From RGIG8244 sp045592785 (GTDB taxonomy: Bacteria; Verrucomicrobiota; Lentisphaeria; Victivallales; UBA1829), in contig JAZNVL010000030.1 of the NCBI GenBank assembly GCA_045592785.1, forward strand, positions 1 through 27,760: a stretch of 27,760 nucleotides of DNA. Reading direction: 5' to 3'. Position 1 is the stretch's first letter; every line of letters begins with the position of its first letter. This document shows, in pieces, positions 8,388 to 16,564 of the stretch. The notes below the pieces were generated by a model that was not told where the DNA came from, made no database searches, and saw nothing but the letters and a program-made list of their open reading frames with translations. Position numbers and translations under genes: made by a program.

Positions 8388-8414
8388 GCAATAATAAAAA
8401 TATGAAATTATAAT
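8386..8414 (+). promoter_or_regulatory. Strong sigma70-type promoter of the GH20 gene
   Basis: TTGCAA at 8386-8391 and a perfect TATAAT at 8409-8414 are separated by the optimal 17 bases. The -35 element overlaps the T-run of the preceding terminator, so termination of the upstream gene and initiation of this one are packed together. Confidence 0.75.
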
Positions 8415-8446
8415 TCCATAATGTGAAATAACGAAAGGAGCCGATC

Positions 8447-10309
8447 ATGTTGATCTGGAATCGCAGTCAAACCGATGCCGCCGTGCAGAATGTGCTGGAT
8501 GTGCTGGGGGAAGAGTATCCCATTGCCGCCGGGGAGTGCGGGGTGAATATCGTCTTTGAGATCGGGGGCGGAGAGAATCATCTTTCCGTGGTCCGGAACG
8601 GAGAAATTTTTCATGTGACCTGCGGGAGTGCCTGGCTTGCGGGACGGGGTGCGGGTCTTGCGCTTGCCGGATTGGAAGCGGAAGAGACCTGCTGTTTCCG
8701 CAGTCACGGGATCCTGTTTGACTGTACGCGCACGAAAGTGATGCGTGTGGATTATTTCAAACGTTGGCTGCGCCGTCTTTCGCTGTTCGGCTACAATCTT
8801 GCGATGCTGTATACGAAAGATGCGTATCAGCTTCCGGGTGAGAATTATTTTGGATACATGCGCGGCGCGTACAGTCAGGAAGAGATCCGTGAACTGGGAC
8901 TTTATGCGGAGAAACTGGGGATCGAAATGATCGCCTCGATCCAGGCATTGGGACATCTGGAGCCGATTTTGCGTTGGGAGGCGTATGCCCCGCTGCGTGA
9001 TACCGCCAATGTGATCCTGGCGGATCATGAGGAGTCCTATGTGCTGTTGGAAAAAATGATCCGTTTCTGGAGCGAAGCATTGCCCAGCCGCCGGATCCAT
9101 CTGGGTATGGATGAGACCTTTGATCTGGGCTTGGGCAGACATCTGAAACTTCACGGATACGAGGAACCGATCTCCATTTACAACCGTCATTTGGAGAAGC
9201 TGTGCGGGATCTGCCGGAAATTCGGGCTCAACCCGATCATCTGGAACGACATGTATTTCCGTTATGCGCACCGGTCCGGTGATTATTACGAAAACGATTC
9301 CGCCATATCGGAAGATGTTGCCCGTATGATCCCGGCGGAAGCCGAACTCTCTTACTGGGATTATTATCATCGTGATGTGGAAACATACTGCCGTTTTCTG
9401 CAATCCACCGAAAAGTTGAACGGGAAGACCCCGATCATGGCATCCGGGATCTGGACCTGGAGCCGCTTGTGGTGTGATTACGAACAGACTTTCTCCACGG
9501 TGGAACCCTGTATCGCCGCCTGCCGGAAACAGGGGATCCGTGATTTCATACATACGCTCTGGGGCGATGACGGCGCGTACTGTGATTTTGAATCCGCCTT
9601 TGCCGGATTGGCATGGAGCGCGGAACTGGTGTATCACGAAACACCATCCGATGACCGGATCCGCAGTCTGTACCGTGCGGTTTGCGGTACCGATTACGAT
9701 TTGCAGGTCGCGCTGGGCAGCATGGAAATGATCTCCGGGCCCGCGGATCACAGTACGCCCCGGAAACTCAGTGCGCCTGCGGTCCTTTGGGATGATCCGC
9801 TGATGGGGATCATCTGGCATGAAGCCCCGTTCTGGGATAAAGAGGTATGGCAGAAAGCATTGGCGCATTACCGTGATCTTGCGGCGAAAGCAGAACCCTT
9901 CCGGGATGATTGCAATGCGGGCTGTATCAACCACGCCTGGAATGTGCTGGATGTGCTGGCAAAGAAAGTGGAACTGCGTATGCTGTTGGTCAATGCCTAC
10001 GAAAAACGGGATCTCTCCACGTTGCATGTCATCGCGGAAAAATATATCCCGGATGTCATCACGGCACTGGAAGGGTTGAACGAATCCTTCCGCCGTCAGT
10101 GGCTCCGCGGTTACAAACATTACGGTTTGGAATGTATCCAGATCCGTCTGGCGGGGATCCGGGAACGGTATGTGGAACTGGGACGCCGTCTGGATGAATA
10201 TCTGGAAGGTTCTGCGGATACCATTGAGGAACTGGATCTCAAACCCGATCCCATCGGCATCGGCGAGACCCGTTATCTGAGCATCGTCACCGGAAACTTC
10301 ATGCTGTAA
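8447..10309 (+). CDS. GH20 exo-beta-N-acetylhexosaminidase, GH20C-like
   Basis: A 620-residue glycoside hydrolase without signal peptide, hence probably cytoplasmic. An N-terminal domain of about 85 residues precedes a TIM barrel with the GH20 catalytic pair Asp222-Glu223 in HLGMDETFD. In GH20 enzymes the Asp positions the substrate N-acetyl group and the Glu is the acid/base. Other blocks (DAYQLPG-NYFGYMRGAYS around 125-143, GLGRHL, SYWDYY, LWGDDGAY) closely recall, from memory, the pneumococcal GH20C enzyme, which removes terminal GlcNAc and GalNAc. The C-terminal helical part with QWLRGYKHYGLE also fits that enzyme. This suggests intracellular cleavage of imported amino-sugar oligosaccharides. 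AAAGGAG lies six bases before the ATG. The gene has its own promoter and no transporter beside it; it converges on hrpB with a 2-base gap. Confidence 0.88.
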   Translation: MLIWNRSQTDAAVQNVLDVLGEEYPIAAGECGVNIVFEIGGGENHLSVVRNGEIFHVTCGSAWLAGRGAGLALAGLEAEETCCFRSHGILFDCTRTKVMRVDYFKRWLRRLSLFGYNLAMLYTKDAYQLPGENYFGYMRGAYSQEEIRELGLYAEKLGIEMIASIQALGHLEPILRWEAYAPLRDTANVILADHEESYVLLEKMIRFWSEALPSRRIHLGMDETFDLGLGRHLKLHGYEEPISIYNRHLEKLCGICRKFGLNPIIWNDMYFRYAHRSGDYYENDSAISEDVARMIPAEAELSYWDYYHRDVETYCRFLQSTEKLNGKTPIMASGIWTWSRLWCDYEQTFSTVEPCIAACRKQGIRDFIHTLWGDDGAYCDFESAFAGLAWSAELVYHETPSDDRIRSLYRAVCGTDYDLQVALGSMEMISGPADHSTPRKLSAPAVLWDDPLMGIIWHEAPFWDKEVWQKALAHYRDLAAKAEPFRDDCNAGCINHAWNVLDVLAKKVELRMLLVNAYEKRDLSTLHVIAEKYIPDVITALEGLNESFRRQWLRGYKHYGLECIQIRLAGIRERYVELGRRLDEYLEGSADTIEELDLKPDPIGIGETRYLSIVTGNFML

Positions 10310-10311
10310 GG

Positions 10312-12771
10312 TCAGGTGGACTTTTTCGCGCGGACCCCACGGTGGGCGACAGCCTGCCACGGGTCTTCGGGCCAGTCATGTTTGGGGTAACGTCCCCGCA
10401 TATCTTTCCGCACCAGAAAATAGGATTCATTCCAGAAGGAAATGAGATCCCGGGTCTTCTGTACGGTCCGCATAGCGGGGGAGAGAATATCCAGCAGCAG
10501 CGGGACCTTCCCCGCCAGAAGCGGAGTGGCTGTCATGCCGAACAGCTCCTGCAATTTTACGGATGCCGCCGGCTGTGCCGGATCGGAATAATCGATGCGG
10601 ATATGGGATCCGCTGGGAACTTCCAGTTTTTCCGGAGCCAGTTCCGCCATACGTCTTGCGGCACCGGGCGGAAGATCGTTTTCCAGGATCATACGCAGAT
10701 CCAGCTTCCGGAGTCCGGCAAAAGATGTGATCCGGTCCAGCCAGGGGGAAAGCCACAGATCCAACGTTTCCAGCAGAGCTTCTTCCGAATAGTCCGGGTA
10801 ATCCGGAAATCCGCAACGGTGCAGAAACGTGACACGGTTCCGGAAACTTTCCGTCGAACGGCTTTCCTCAAATACCCGGAACCCCGCAGAACGCAGTTCT
10901 TTCAGCAGTAACGACTGCAAGCCGGTAACATCACTGAGGAGGTCCCGTACCGGACGCCGTCCCAAAGTGAGAGAGCCCAGCGTGCGGACTTCTTCCGCAG
11001 TTGCCGCCTCCCGTTCCGGATCCCAGCGGAACAGTGTCTGTTTTGCGAAGAGTTCCGGCGCACATCGTTCCAGTTCCTGTATTTCCAGCGGCGCGGCAAG
11101 CCGGATCACGGTCCTGCCGTTCATGGTGGTCGTCTCGGCGACCGCAAGGAATTCCGCCGATTGCAGCAGGGGATCGTCTTTCCGGAGGAACGCCGTGACC
11201 CCATTGGCAAGAGTGTATTCGCCGGAGACGGTATCTTTCCGCCGGGCGGCACGGTCGGGATATGCCAGCGCAGTAAGCACGCCATCGGGCGAAGACAACG
11301 TTATGTTCCGTTCCTTTTCTTTCAGCAGAGCGCGGATCCGTTTCGCGGTCTGAAGGGATTCGCCGGAAAGCTGTTTGAGACGGTATGCAATGTCACACCC
11401 CGGAACATGGGCAGTATTCCGGCTGCTGATCACCGCTGCCAGATCCGCAGAACGTGCGGCGTACCCCATTTCCGCTCCACGGAGGACCGCATGTGCCAGA
11501 CGGGGATGAAGCGGGAAATGCCGCATGGCTTCCCCGTGCCGGGACAGGTGATTCTCTTCCATGGCATCCAGCTCCCGGAGCAGTTGGAATGCCTGGGCGA
11601 GCATGACAGCCGGCGGCGGATCCAGCCAGGGAAGTTCCGCAGTCGTCTGCTCATCCCGTCCCCATTTCACCAGTTCCAATGCTGCCGATGCGAGATCGCA
11701 GGAGAGGATCTCCGGACGAACAAACGCGGTCAGCTGATTCTGTTCGTATTCATGCCAGAGCCGGATGCAGACGCCTTCCGATGTACGCCCGGCGCGACCC
11801 CGCCGCTGATCGGACGAGGCTTTTGTCACCCGGACCGTTTCCAGTTTATCCATGCCGGTGGCTGGGGAGAAAACAGGGATCCGCATCAGTCCGGCATCAA
11901 TGACGATCCGGACCGAAGGGATCGTGATACTGGTTTCGGCAATGGCGGTCGCCAGAATGACACGGCGGATCTCTTCCCCGTGGGACGCAAACACTTTATC
12001 CTGTTCGGCGGCGGGCAGACTGCCGTACAACGGAAGTATCTCCATAGAGGGCAGTGAATTGTTCCGCAGAGTCTCCATCGTCTTTTTGATTTCGAATTCA
12101 CCGGGCAGAAAAACAAGAGCGTCGCCGGGGAAAGCCTGTATCGCACTGCGTACCGCATTGGCAGTCCGCTGTTCCAGGGGGAGCTGTTCGTGTTCGGCGG
12201 AATAAATGGTCTGCACGGGGTAACACTTTCCCGGGGAATCGATCACGGGGCAATCCCCCAGCAGTTTCCGGAGCGGTCCCGGATCGAGCGTGGCGGACAT
12301 GACCATGACTTTCAGGTCATTCCGGAGCAGTTCTCTGGCGTTGAGAGTCAGGGCAAGGGACAGGTCGGCGTGGATACTGCGTTCGTGGAACTCGTCAAAG
12401 ATGACAACGGCAGTTTCTTCCAGTGCGGGATCATTCTGCAGCATCCGCGTGAGAATGGCTTCTGTCAGCACTTCGATTTTTGTCGCAGGGGATGTAACGG
12501 TTTCCAACCGTGTCCGGTAGCCCACCGTCTCCCCCGGTTTTTCGCCGAGAAGTGCCGCCATCCGTTTTGCGGCGGCGCGTGCGGCAAGGACCCGCGGTTC
12601 CAGCATGAGGATCTTTTTCCCTTGTGTAATACCGGATTCCAGCAACGCAAGGGGGACAACGGTACTTTTTCCCGCGCCGGGTTCCGCTGTCAGGATCAGA
12701 GAGTGATGCGCCGTCATGGCACGGATGATCTCCGGCAGGACGGCATCGATGGGGAGTCCGGATCGGATCAT
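10312..12771 (-). CDS. hrpB: ATP-dependent helicase HrpB
   Basis: An 819-residue DEAH/RHA-type helicase, the usual length for HrpB. Motif I is AEPGAGKST at 29-37, motif Ia EPRVLAARAAAKRMA, motif II DEFH at 126-129 in place of DEAH, motif III SAT at 159-161, and motif VI QRRGRAGR; the C-terminal HrpB-specific region ends with the WP-DPW-type segment KHDWPEDPWQA. HrpB is a conserved bacterial helicase of poorly defined RNA-related function. The ATG overlaps the stop of the small lipoprotein upstream by ATGA, so the two form one operon from the promoter near 13260-13287. The gene converges on the GH20 gene. Confidence 0.95.
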   Translation of the reverse strand: MIRSGLPIDAVLPEIIRAMTAHHSLILTAEPGAGKSTVVPLALLESGITQGKKILMLEPRVLAARAAAKRMAALLGEKPGETVGYRTRLETVTSPATKIEVLTEAILTRMLQNDPALEETAVVIFDEFHERSIHADLSLALTLNARELLRNDLKVMVMSATLDPGPLRKLLGDCPVIDSPGKCYPVQTIYSAEHEQLPLEQRTANAVRSAIQAFPGDALVFLPGEFEIKKTMETLRNNSLPSMEILPLYGSLPAAEQDKVFASHGEEIRRVILATAIAETSITIPSVRIVIDAGLMRIPVFSPATGMDKLETVRVTKASSDQRRGRAGRTSEGVCIRLWHEYEQNQLTAFVRPEILSCDLASAALELVKWGRDEQTTAELPWLDPPPAVMLAQAFQLLRELDAMEENHLSRHGEAMRHFPLHPRLAHAVLRGAEMGYAARSADLAAVISSRNTAHVPGCDIAYRLKQLSGESLQTAKRIRALLKEKERNITLSSPDGVLTALAYPDRAARRKDTVSGEYTLANGVTAFLRKDDPLLQSAEFLAVAETTTMNGRTVIRLAAPLEIQELERCAPELFAKQTLFRWDPEREAATAEEVRTLGSLTLGRRPVRDLLSDVTGLQSLLLKELRSAGFRVFEESRSTESFRNRVTFLHRCGFPDYPDYSEEALLETLDLWLSPWLDRITSFAGLRKLDLRMILENDLPPGAARRMAELAPEKLEVPSGSHIRIDYSDPAQPAASVKLQELFGMTATPLLAGKVPLLLDILSPAMRTVQKTRDLISFWNESYFLVRKDMRGRYPKHDWPEDPWQAVAHRGVRAKKST

Positions 12772-13226
12772 TTCCGGTAGAGTTCCGCGGTGACTGCGGT
12801 TTTGTAAAGGGTCTGATCGGGATCTTTGCCGGAGGAGTAAAGGATGCTGTTTTCCATGATAGAGGTGGCAGTCGCGGAATTATCTTCTTTCTCCCAGCCG
12901 GGGGCGGCGGAATTCCGTCTCTGGTCTTCCCGGACTTCACCGGCTTTGATCCGTTCCTGGGAAAGGATCAGGACAATGTCAGCCCCCCGTTTTCTCGCTG
13001 CTTTCCGCAGGAGATCCCGGATTTCCGCGGCGGACGCACCGGCGGGTGACGTGAAACGGAGTTCGCCCAGTTTTTTTGCGGAGGGATCGACTTTTTCCAG
13101 AGTGACCTGGACCTGTACGGGGGTTTTTGCGGGGAGCGGATCAAGGGTTTCACCATCGTAATCGTAGGAGACACACCCGGTGAACATGATCGCAAGCAGA
13201 GCGAACGGGAAAAGAAGTGATTTCAT
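12768..13226 (-). CDS. Small lipoprotein upstream of hrpB
   Basis: A 152-residue protein with a lipoprotein signal: MKS, a hydrophobic core (LLFPFALLAIM) and the lipobox FTGC with Cys at about residue 18, followed by VSYDYDG. The mature protein has a basic helical section (AAEIRDLLRKAARKRGAD) leading to IVLIL, then a charged, probably flexible tail ending in TAVTAELYRK. The alternating Val/Leu and charged segments resemble small envelope lipoproteins, but I cannot assign a family. The ATG at 13226 has GAGGA eight bases upstream; an in-frame ATG 15 codons earlier would place hydrophilic residues before the signal and is rejected. It overlaps hrpB by ATGA. Confidence 0.8.
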   Translation of the reverse strand: MKSLLFPFALLAIMFTGCVSYDYDGETLDPLPAKTPVQVQVTLEKVDPSAKKLGELRFTSPAGASAAEIRDLLRKAARKRGADIVLILSQERIKAGEVREDQRRNSAAPGWEKEDNSATATSIMENSILYSSGKDPDQTLYKTAVTAELYRK

Positions 13227-13259
13227 AAAAAAGTCCTCAATGAAGTTATTATTTTTGAT

Positions 13260-13287
13260 ACAATACAGCAAAAAGTGGAAAAATCAA
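13260..13287 (-). promoter_or_regulatory. Probable promoter of the lipoprotein-hrpB operon
   Basis: On the minus strand TTGATT (13282-13287) and TATTGT (13260-13265) are separated by 16 bases, about 35 bases before the start codon. It lies back to back with the lolC promoter. Confidence 0.5.
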
Positions 13288-13309
13288 GTTTTTTATTACA
13301 GAAAGTTAT

Positions 13310-13338
13310 TTGACGAAGCGGGGAAAGCATGATATAGT
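13310..13338 (+). promoter_or_regulatory. Near-consensus sigma70 promoter of lolC-lolD-ruvA
   Basis: TTGACG at 13310-13315 and TATAGT at 13333-13338 are separated by 17 bases. Transcription should begin about 13345, downstream of the in-frame ATG at 13339, which makes that ATG unusable and fixes the lolC start at 13372. Confidence 0.75.
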
Positions 13339-13371
13339 ATGGGAATATTATCGGAATATGGAAAGGTGTTT

Positions 13372-14694
13372 ATGGAATTGGGAACTGAATTTTTTCTTGC
13401 CTGGCGATACTTCAAGCCGAAACGCAGTGCGGTCAGCGTGATCACACTCATCAGTATCATCGGCGTGATCCTGGGTGTTGCTGTCCTGATCGTTGTGCTT
13501 GCTGTTATGACCGGATTCACCGATCAGCTGAAAGAGAAACTCCTGGAAACGGGCGCACATGCCCAGATCCGCAAACCGGTCTCTTACTCTCCGACGTCTC
13601 CCGGCGGTTCCTCCAATGTGTTTACCGTGGAGGAAGCAGAGGAAACATGTGAGATCGTACGGAAAACCGGCGGGGATGCCGTCCCGGTCCTTGTGTCCCC
13701 GGTCCTGCTCCAGGTCGGGGAAAATTTTGCGCCGAAAGCGTTGATTGCTTATGATCCGGCAAGTGATCCCTCTATGCGCATCCCGCTGCCCGAAGCCATG
13801 CGGTCCGGTGTCATGTCTCTGCGGAAAGATGAGATCATCATCAGCGATGTGATCGCACGGAATTACGGACTTTCCGTAGGGAGCAAACTGCTGCTCCATT
13901 CGCCGACCCATTTGTCCCGGCTGGTCGTCCGTGACAAGGAAACAGGCAAATACAAAGTTTCGGAAGATGCGGAAATGTATCTGCCGGGAGAATACACTGT
14001 CACCGGGACGTATTCCTTCGACAAGTACGACTTTGACAAGGACATCATGTTCATGGGACTGGACGAGGCGGATGTTCTGTTCAATCTGGACTACGGTTCC
14101 GCGACGCACGTTTATGTGTGGACGGAAGACCCGTTCCATATCGATCCCTTCATCAACAAGTTGCGCGATGAGCTGATGAAGGAACGCAGTTACTGTCAGC
14201 TGATGACGTGGAAAGAGATGCACAGCCGTATTCTGGGTGTGCTTGCCGTGGAAAAGAATATGCAGTTCTTTCTGCTGATCTTCATTGTGCTGGTGGCAGC
14301 ATTCAGTATCGCCAATACACTGATCACCACTGTGATCCAGAAGACACGGGAAATCGGACTTCTGAAAGCCATGGGCGCATCCTCCTGTGGCGTGATGCGG
14401 ATCTTCCTGCTGCAGGGATTTTTCGTCGGTGTTGTCGGGTCACTGGGCGGTGTCCTGCTGGGATACCTGGTGATTCTGTACCGTATGTCCATTCTTCACG
14501 CAATGCGTTTTATTACCGGACAGGAGATCTTCCCCAAGGAAGTCTATCTTTTCCGTGAATTGCCGGCACATATCATCTGGAGCGATGTGGCGGTGATCTG
14601 TGTGATTTCGATACTGCTCTGCACCTGCGGCGCGCTGGTTCCCGCGCTCCGGGCGGCTTCCCTGGATCCGGCGAGGGCTCTGCGTTATGAATAA
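13372..14694 (+). CDS. lolC: Lipoprotein-releasing ABC transporter permease (LolC/LolE family)
   Basis: A 440-residue inner-membrane permease that, with LolD, extracts outer-membrane-directed lipoproteins and hands them to the carrier LolA. The N-terminus carries the family signature (FFLAWRYFKPKR, then VITLISIIGVILGVAVLIVV as TM1), followed by a large periplasmic domain (about 50-270) and three C-terminal TM helices of the FtsX type (about 292-315, 345-370 and 400-425), ending in the typical ALRAASLDPARALRYE. The start at 13372 has AAAGG five bases upstream and lies downstream of the predicted transcription start. Only one LolC/E-type permease is present here, suggesting a homodimeric (LolF-like) transporter unless a second copy lies elsewhere. 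It overlaps lolD by 8 bases. Confidence 0.88.
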   Translation: MELGTEFFLAWRYFKPKRSAVSVITLISIIGVILGVAVLIVVLAVMTGFTDQLKEKLLETGAHAQIRKPVSYSPTSPGGSSNVFTVEEAEETCEIVRKTGGDAVPVLVSPVLLQVGENFAPKALIAYDPASDPSMRIPLPEAMRSGVMSLRKDEIIISDVIARNYGLSVGSKLLLHSPTHLSRLVVRDKETGKYKVSEDAEMYLPGEYTVTGTYSFDKYDFDKDIMFMGLDEADVLFNLDYGSATHVYVWTEDPFHIDPFINKLRDELMKERSYCQLMTWKEMHSRILGVLAVEKNMQFFLLIFIVLVAAFSIANTLITTVIQKTREIGLLKAMGASSCGVMRIFLLQGFFVGVVGSLGGVLLGYLVILYRMSILHAMRFITGQEIFPKEVYLFRELPAHIIWSDVAVICVISILLCTCGALVPALRAASLDPARALRYE

Positions 14695-15391
14695 AGAACA
14701 ATCCTTTCTGATTGCCGAAGATATTCACAAAACGTTCCGGATCGGAACGAAAGAGATCCCCGTTTTGAAGGGTGTTTCTTTTGCCGTTGAAAAAGGTTCC
14801 TGGACTGCTCTGCTGGGGGCATCCGGCAGCGGAAAGACCACACTGCTGGACATCCTGGGATCCATCTCCCGTCCCGATCAGGGGACAGTCCGGGTGGACA
14901 GCATCGATTATACGACACTCTCCCGCAATAATCTGGTGAAATTCCGCCGGCAGAATATCGGCTTTGTGTTTCAGGCGTACCACATCCTGCCCGAACTCAA
15001 TATCCTGGAAAACGTCATGCTGCCCGCTATGATGGACGGCATGAAGAAGTCCGAAGCCCGTCTGAAAGCAGGCGGACTGCTGGAAAAAGTCGGGCTCGCT
15101 CACCGGCTCAATCATCGTCCCGGTGAGATGTCCGGCGGAGAACAGCAGCGTTGTGCCATCGCCCGTGCGCTGATGAATCAGCCCCGTCTGCTGCTTGCGG
15201 ATGAGCCGACCGGGAATCTGGATTCTGTCACCGGGAAAGGGATCCTGGATCTGTTCGTTCAGCTCCGGCAGGAAACGGAGACAACGATCATAATGGTCAC
15301 CCACGACCGTAACGTAGCTGCACTTGCCGACCGGGTCGTCGAACTCCGGGACGGCGTTATTTATCATCCGGAAGAGGAGACAGTATCATGA
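14687..15391 (+). CDS. lolD: Lipoprotein-releasing ABC transporter ATPase LolD
   Basis: A 234-residue ABC ATPase of the LolD/MacB group. Walker A is GASGSGKTT (about 44-52), the Q-loop lies in FVFQAYHILPEL, the signature is MSGGEQQR, Walker B is LLLADEP, and the H-loop is MVTHD. The lengths and the EPTGNLD segment are typical. It powers lipoprotein release by the preceding permease. The start overlaps the lolC stop by 8 bases, and the stop overlaps the ruvA start as ATGA, so translation is coupled on both sides. Confidence 0.93.
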   Translation: MNKEQSFLIAEDIHKTFRIGTKEIPVLKGVSFAVEKGSWTALLGASGSGKTTLLDILGSISRPDQGTVRVDSIDYTTLSRNNLVKFRRQNIGFVFQAYHILPELNILENVMLPAMMDGMKKSEARLKAGGLLEKVGLAHRLNHRPGEMSGGEQQRCAIARALMNQPRLLLADEPTGNLDSVTGKGILDLFVQLRQETETTIIMVTHDRNVAALADRVVELRDGVIYHPEEETVS

Positions 15392-15996
15392 TTGCAAGAT
15401 TATCCGGCAAATTGGTGGAAGCAAACTTTACGGAACTCATTCTGGATGTCCACGGCGTAGGATACCGGGTGTTTATCCCCATGACGACTTACGATGTTCT
15501 GCCGCGGATCGGCGAAGATGCTGTCCTGCGCATCATCACCCAGGTCCGGGAGGATGATATTTCGCTCTACGGGTTCGCCACGGAACGGGAGAAAACGATT
15601 TTTGAACTTCTGATCACCGTCAACGGCATCGGAGCGAAGACGGCACTCAATATTTTGAGCAGCATGAACATTCCCGGATTCTGCGCCGCCGTTGCCCAGG
15701 GCGATGTGAAAGCCTTGAAAAAGATCAATGGTGTCGGCCCCAAATCCGCGGAACGCATCATTGTGGAACTCCGGGACAAGATCGACCGTGTCGCGCCGGA
15801 ACTTGCCGTGGGTGCTGTCCCCGAAAATGCGGAAGATTTCAAGGAACTGGAAGATGCGTTGATGGCATTGGAAAAACTCGGTTTCCAGCGTGCCAAAATA
15901 CAGAAAGCCGTTGCCGATGTGGCTGCCGCGCTCCCCGAAAATCAGCGGTCATGCGAGAATATCATCCGGAAATCTCTGGCTTCTCTCAACAAATAA
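15388..15996 (+). CDS. ruvA: Holliday junction branch migration protein RuvA
   Basis: A 202-residue protein of normal RuvA length. The N-terminal OB-fold domain starts MIARLSGKL and contains HGVGYRV; two helix-hairpin-helix motifs follow (ITVNGIGAKTALNILS and KKINGVGPKSAERIIVELRDK), then a flexible linker and the C-terminal three-helix domain III (about 150-200, ALMALEKLGFQRAKIQKAV) that contacts the RuvB motor. RuvA binds the four-way junction as tetramers and loads RuvB. Neither ruvB nor ruvC is adjacent. The ATG overlaps the lolD stop by four bases, making it part of the lipoprotein-transport operon. Confidence 0.96.
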   Translation: MIARLSGKLVEANFTELILDVHGVGYRVFIPMTTYDVLPRIGEDAVLRIITQVREDDISLYGFATEREKTIFELLITVNGIGAKTALNILSSMNIPGFCAAVAQGDVKALKKINGVGPKSAERIIVELRDKIDRVAPELAVGAVPENAEDFKELEDALMALEKLGFQRAKIQKAVADVAAALPENQRSCENIIRKSLASLNK

Positions 15997-16009
15997 ACAA
16001 AGGATATGT

Positions 16010-16561
16010 ATGAACGGAGACGTGATCGAACATCCCGCTTATATCGTTCTTAACCTGCCTTCACCCATGGCGGAAGTCATCCGGGATCTCCGGGCAAAAT
16101 ATGACTTCGCAAGATCTGCCATGCCCGCAGAAATCACCATTACCGGCTCCTGTGGGACCGGACTTGTGGAGCCGGGACAGGAAGTCGCCCGGATCGCAGA
16201 GGAAATGGATGCTGTCGCAAGAGATCTGGTTCCGTTTACTGTAAATTTTACAAAAGTCGGAAGATTCCCGGGGACGAATATTTACTTTCTGGAGCTCAAC
16301 GACGACAACCCCTTTGAACAGGTACGGCAGCGGTTGGAACGTTCCCGTATCCGGTTCCTGCCGTCACCATATCCGTTCCACGCACACTGCACGCTGAAAT
16401 TGCGTTGCGAACCCAGCGATCCGGAATTACTGGAAATGTTTTTTATGGATGTCCCGAAGACGCCGTTTACGCTGTCGGTGATGTCGCTTTATTCTCTGCC
16501 GGATCCGGCGGAGTGCGAACTTCTTCATGCCACGACGTTCTCCGGGAACGTACAGGATTGA
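16010..16561 (+). CDS. 2'-5' RNA ligase / 2H phosphoesterase family protein with one degenerate motif
   Basis: A 183-residue protein with the two-lobed 2H phosphoesterase layout. The second motif is intact, HCT at 126-128 followed by LKLR. The first motif, usually HxT, reads Glu41-Ile-Thr43 (PAEITITG), so one of the two catalytic histidines appears to be missing. Characterised relatives hydrolyse or form 2'-5' or cyclic phosphodiester bonds in RNA or nucleotides; with the change here, activity is uncertain. The start at 16010 has AAAGGA five bases upstream; a longer frame running back into ruvA is a shadow. The gene begins 13 bases after ruvA and is probably the last of the lolCD-ruvA operon; it converges on the next gene with a 3-base gap. 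Confidence 0.75.
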   Translation: MNGDVIEHPAYIVLNLPSPMAEVIRDLRAKYDFARSAMPAEITITGSCGTGLVEPGQEVARIAEEMDAVARDLVPFTVNFTKVGRFPGTNIYFLELNDDNPFEQVRQRLERSRIRFLPSPYPFHAHCTLKLRCEPSDPELLEMFFMDVPKTPFTLSVMSLYSLPDPAECELLHATTFSGNVQD

Positions 16562-16564
16562 TCC

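Noticed and set aside
8408..10360. Antisense 650-codon open frame opposite the GH20 gene
   Set aside because: It is in phase with a clearly conserved GH20 gene, has a low-complexity Phe/His/Ile/Arg-rich translation without recognisable motifs, and no ribosome binding site context; it follows from the absence of TTA, CTA and TCA codons.
13339..13371. Earlier in-frame ATG for lolC at 13339
   Set aside because: It lies upstream of the predicted transcription start (TATAGT at 13333-13338) and has no ribosome binding site; the ATG at 13372 has AAAGG five bases upstream.
15890..16009. N-terminal extension of the 2H phosphoesterase into ruvA
   Set aside because: The 40 extra codons overlap ruvA out of frame and are rich in Pro/Arg/Ser; ATG at 16010 has an AAAGGA site.
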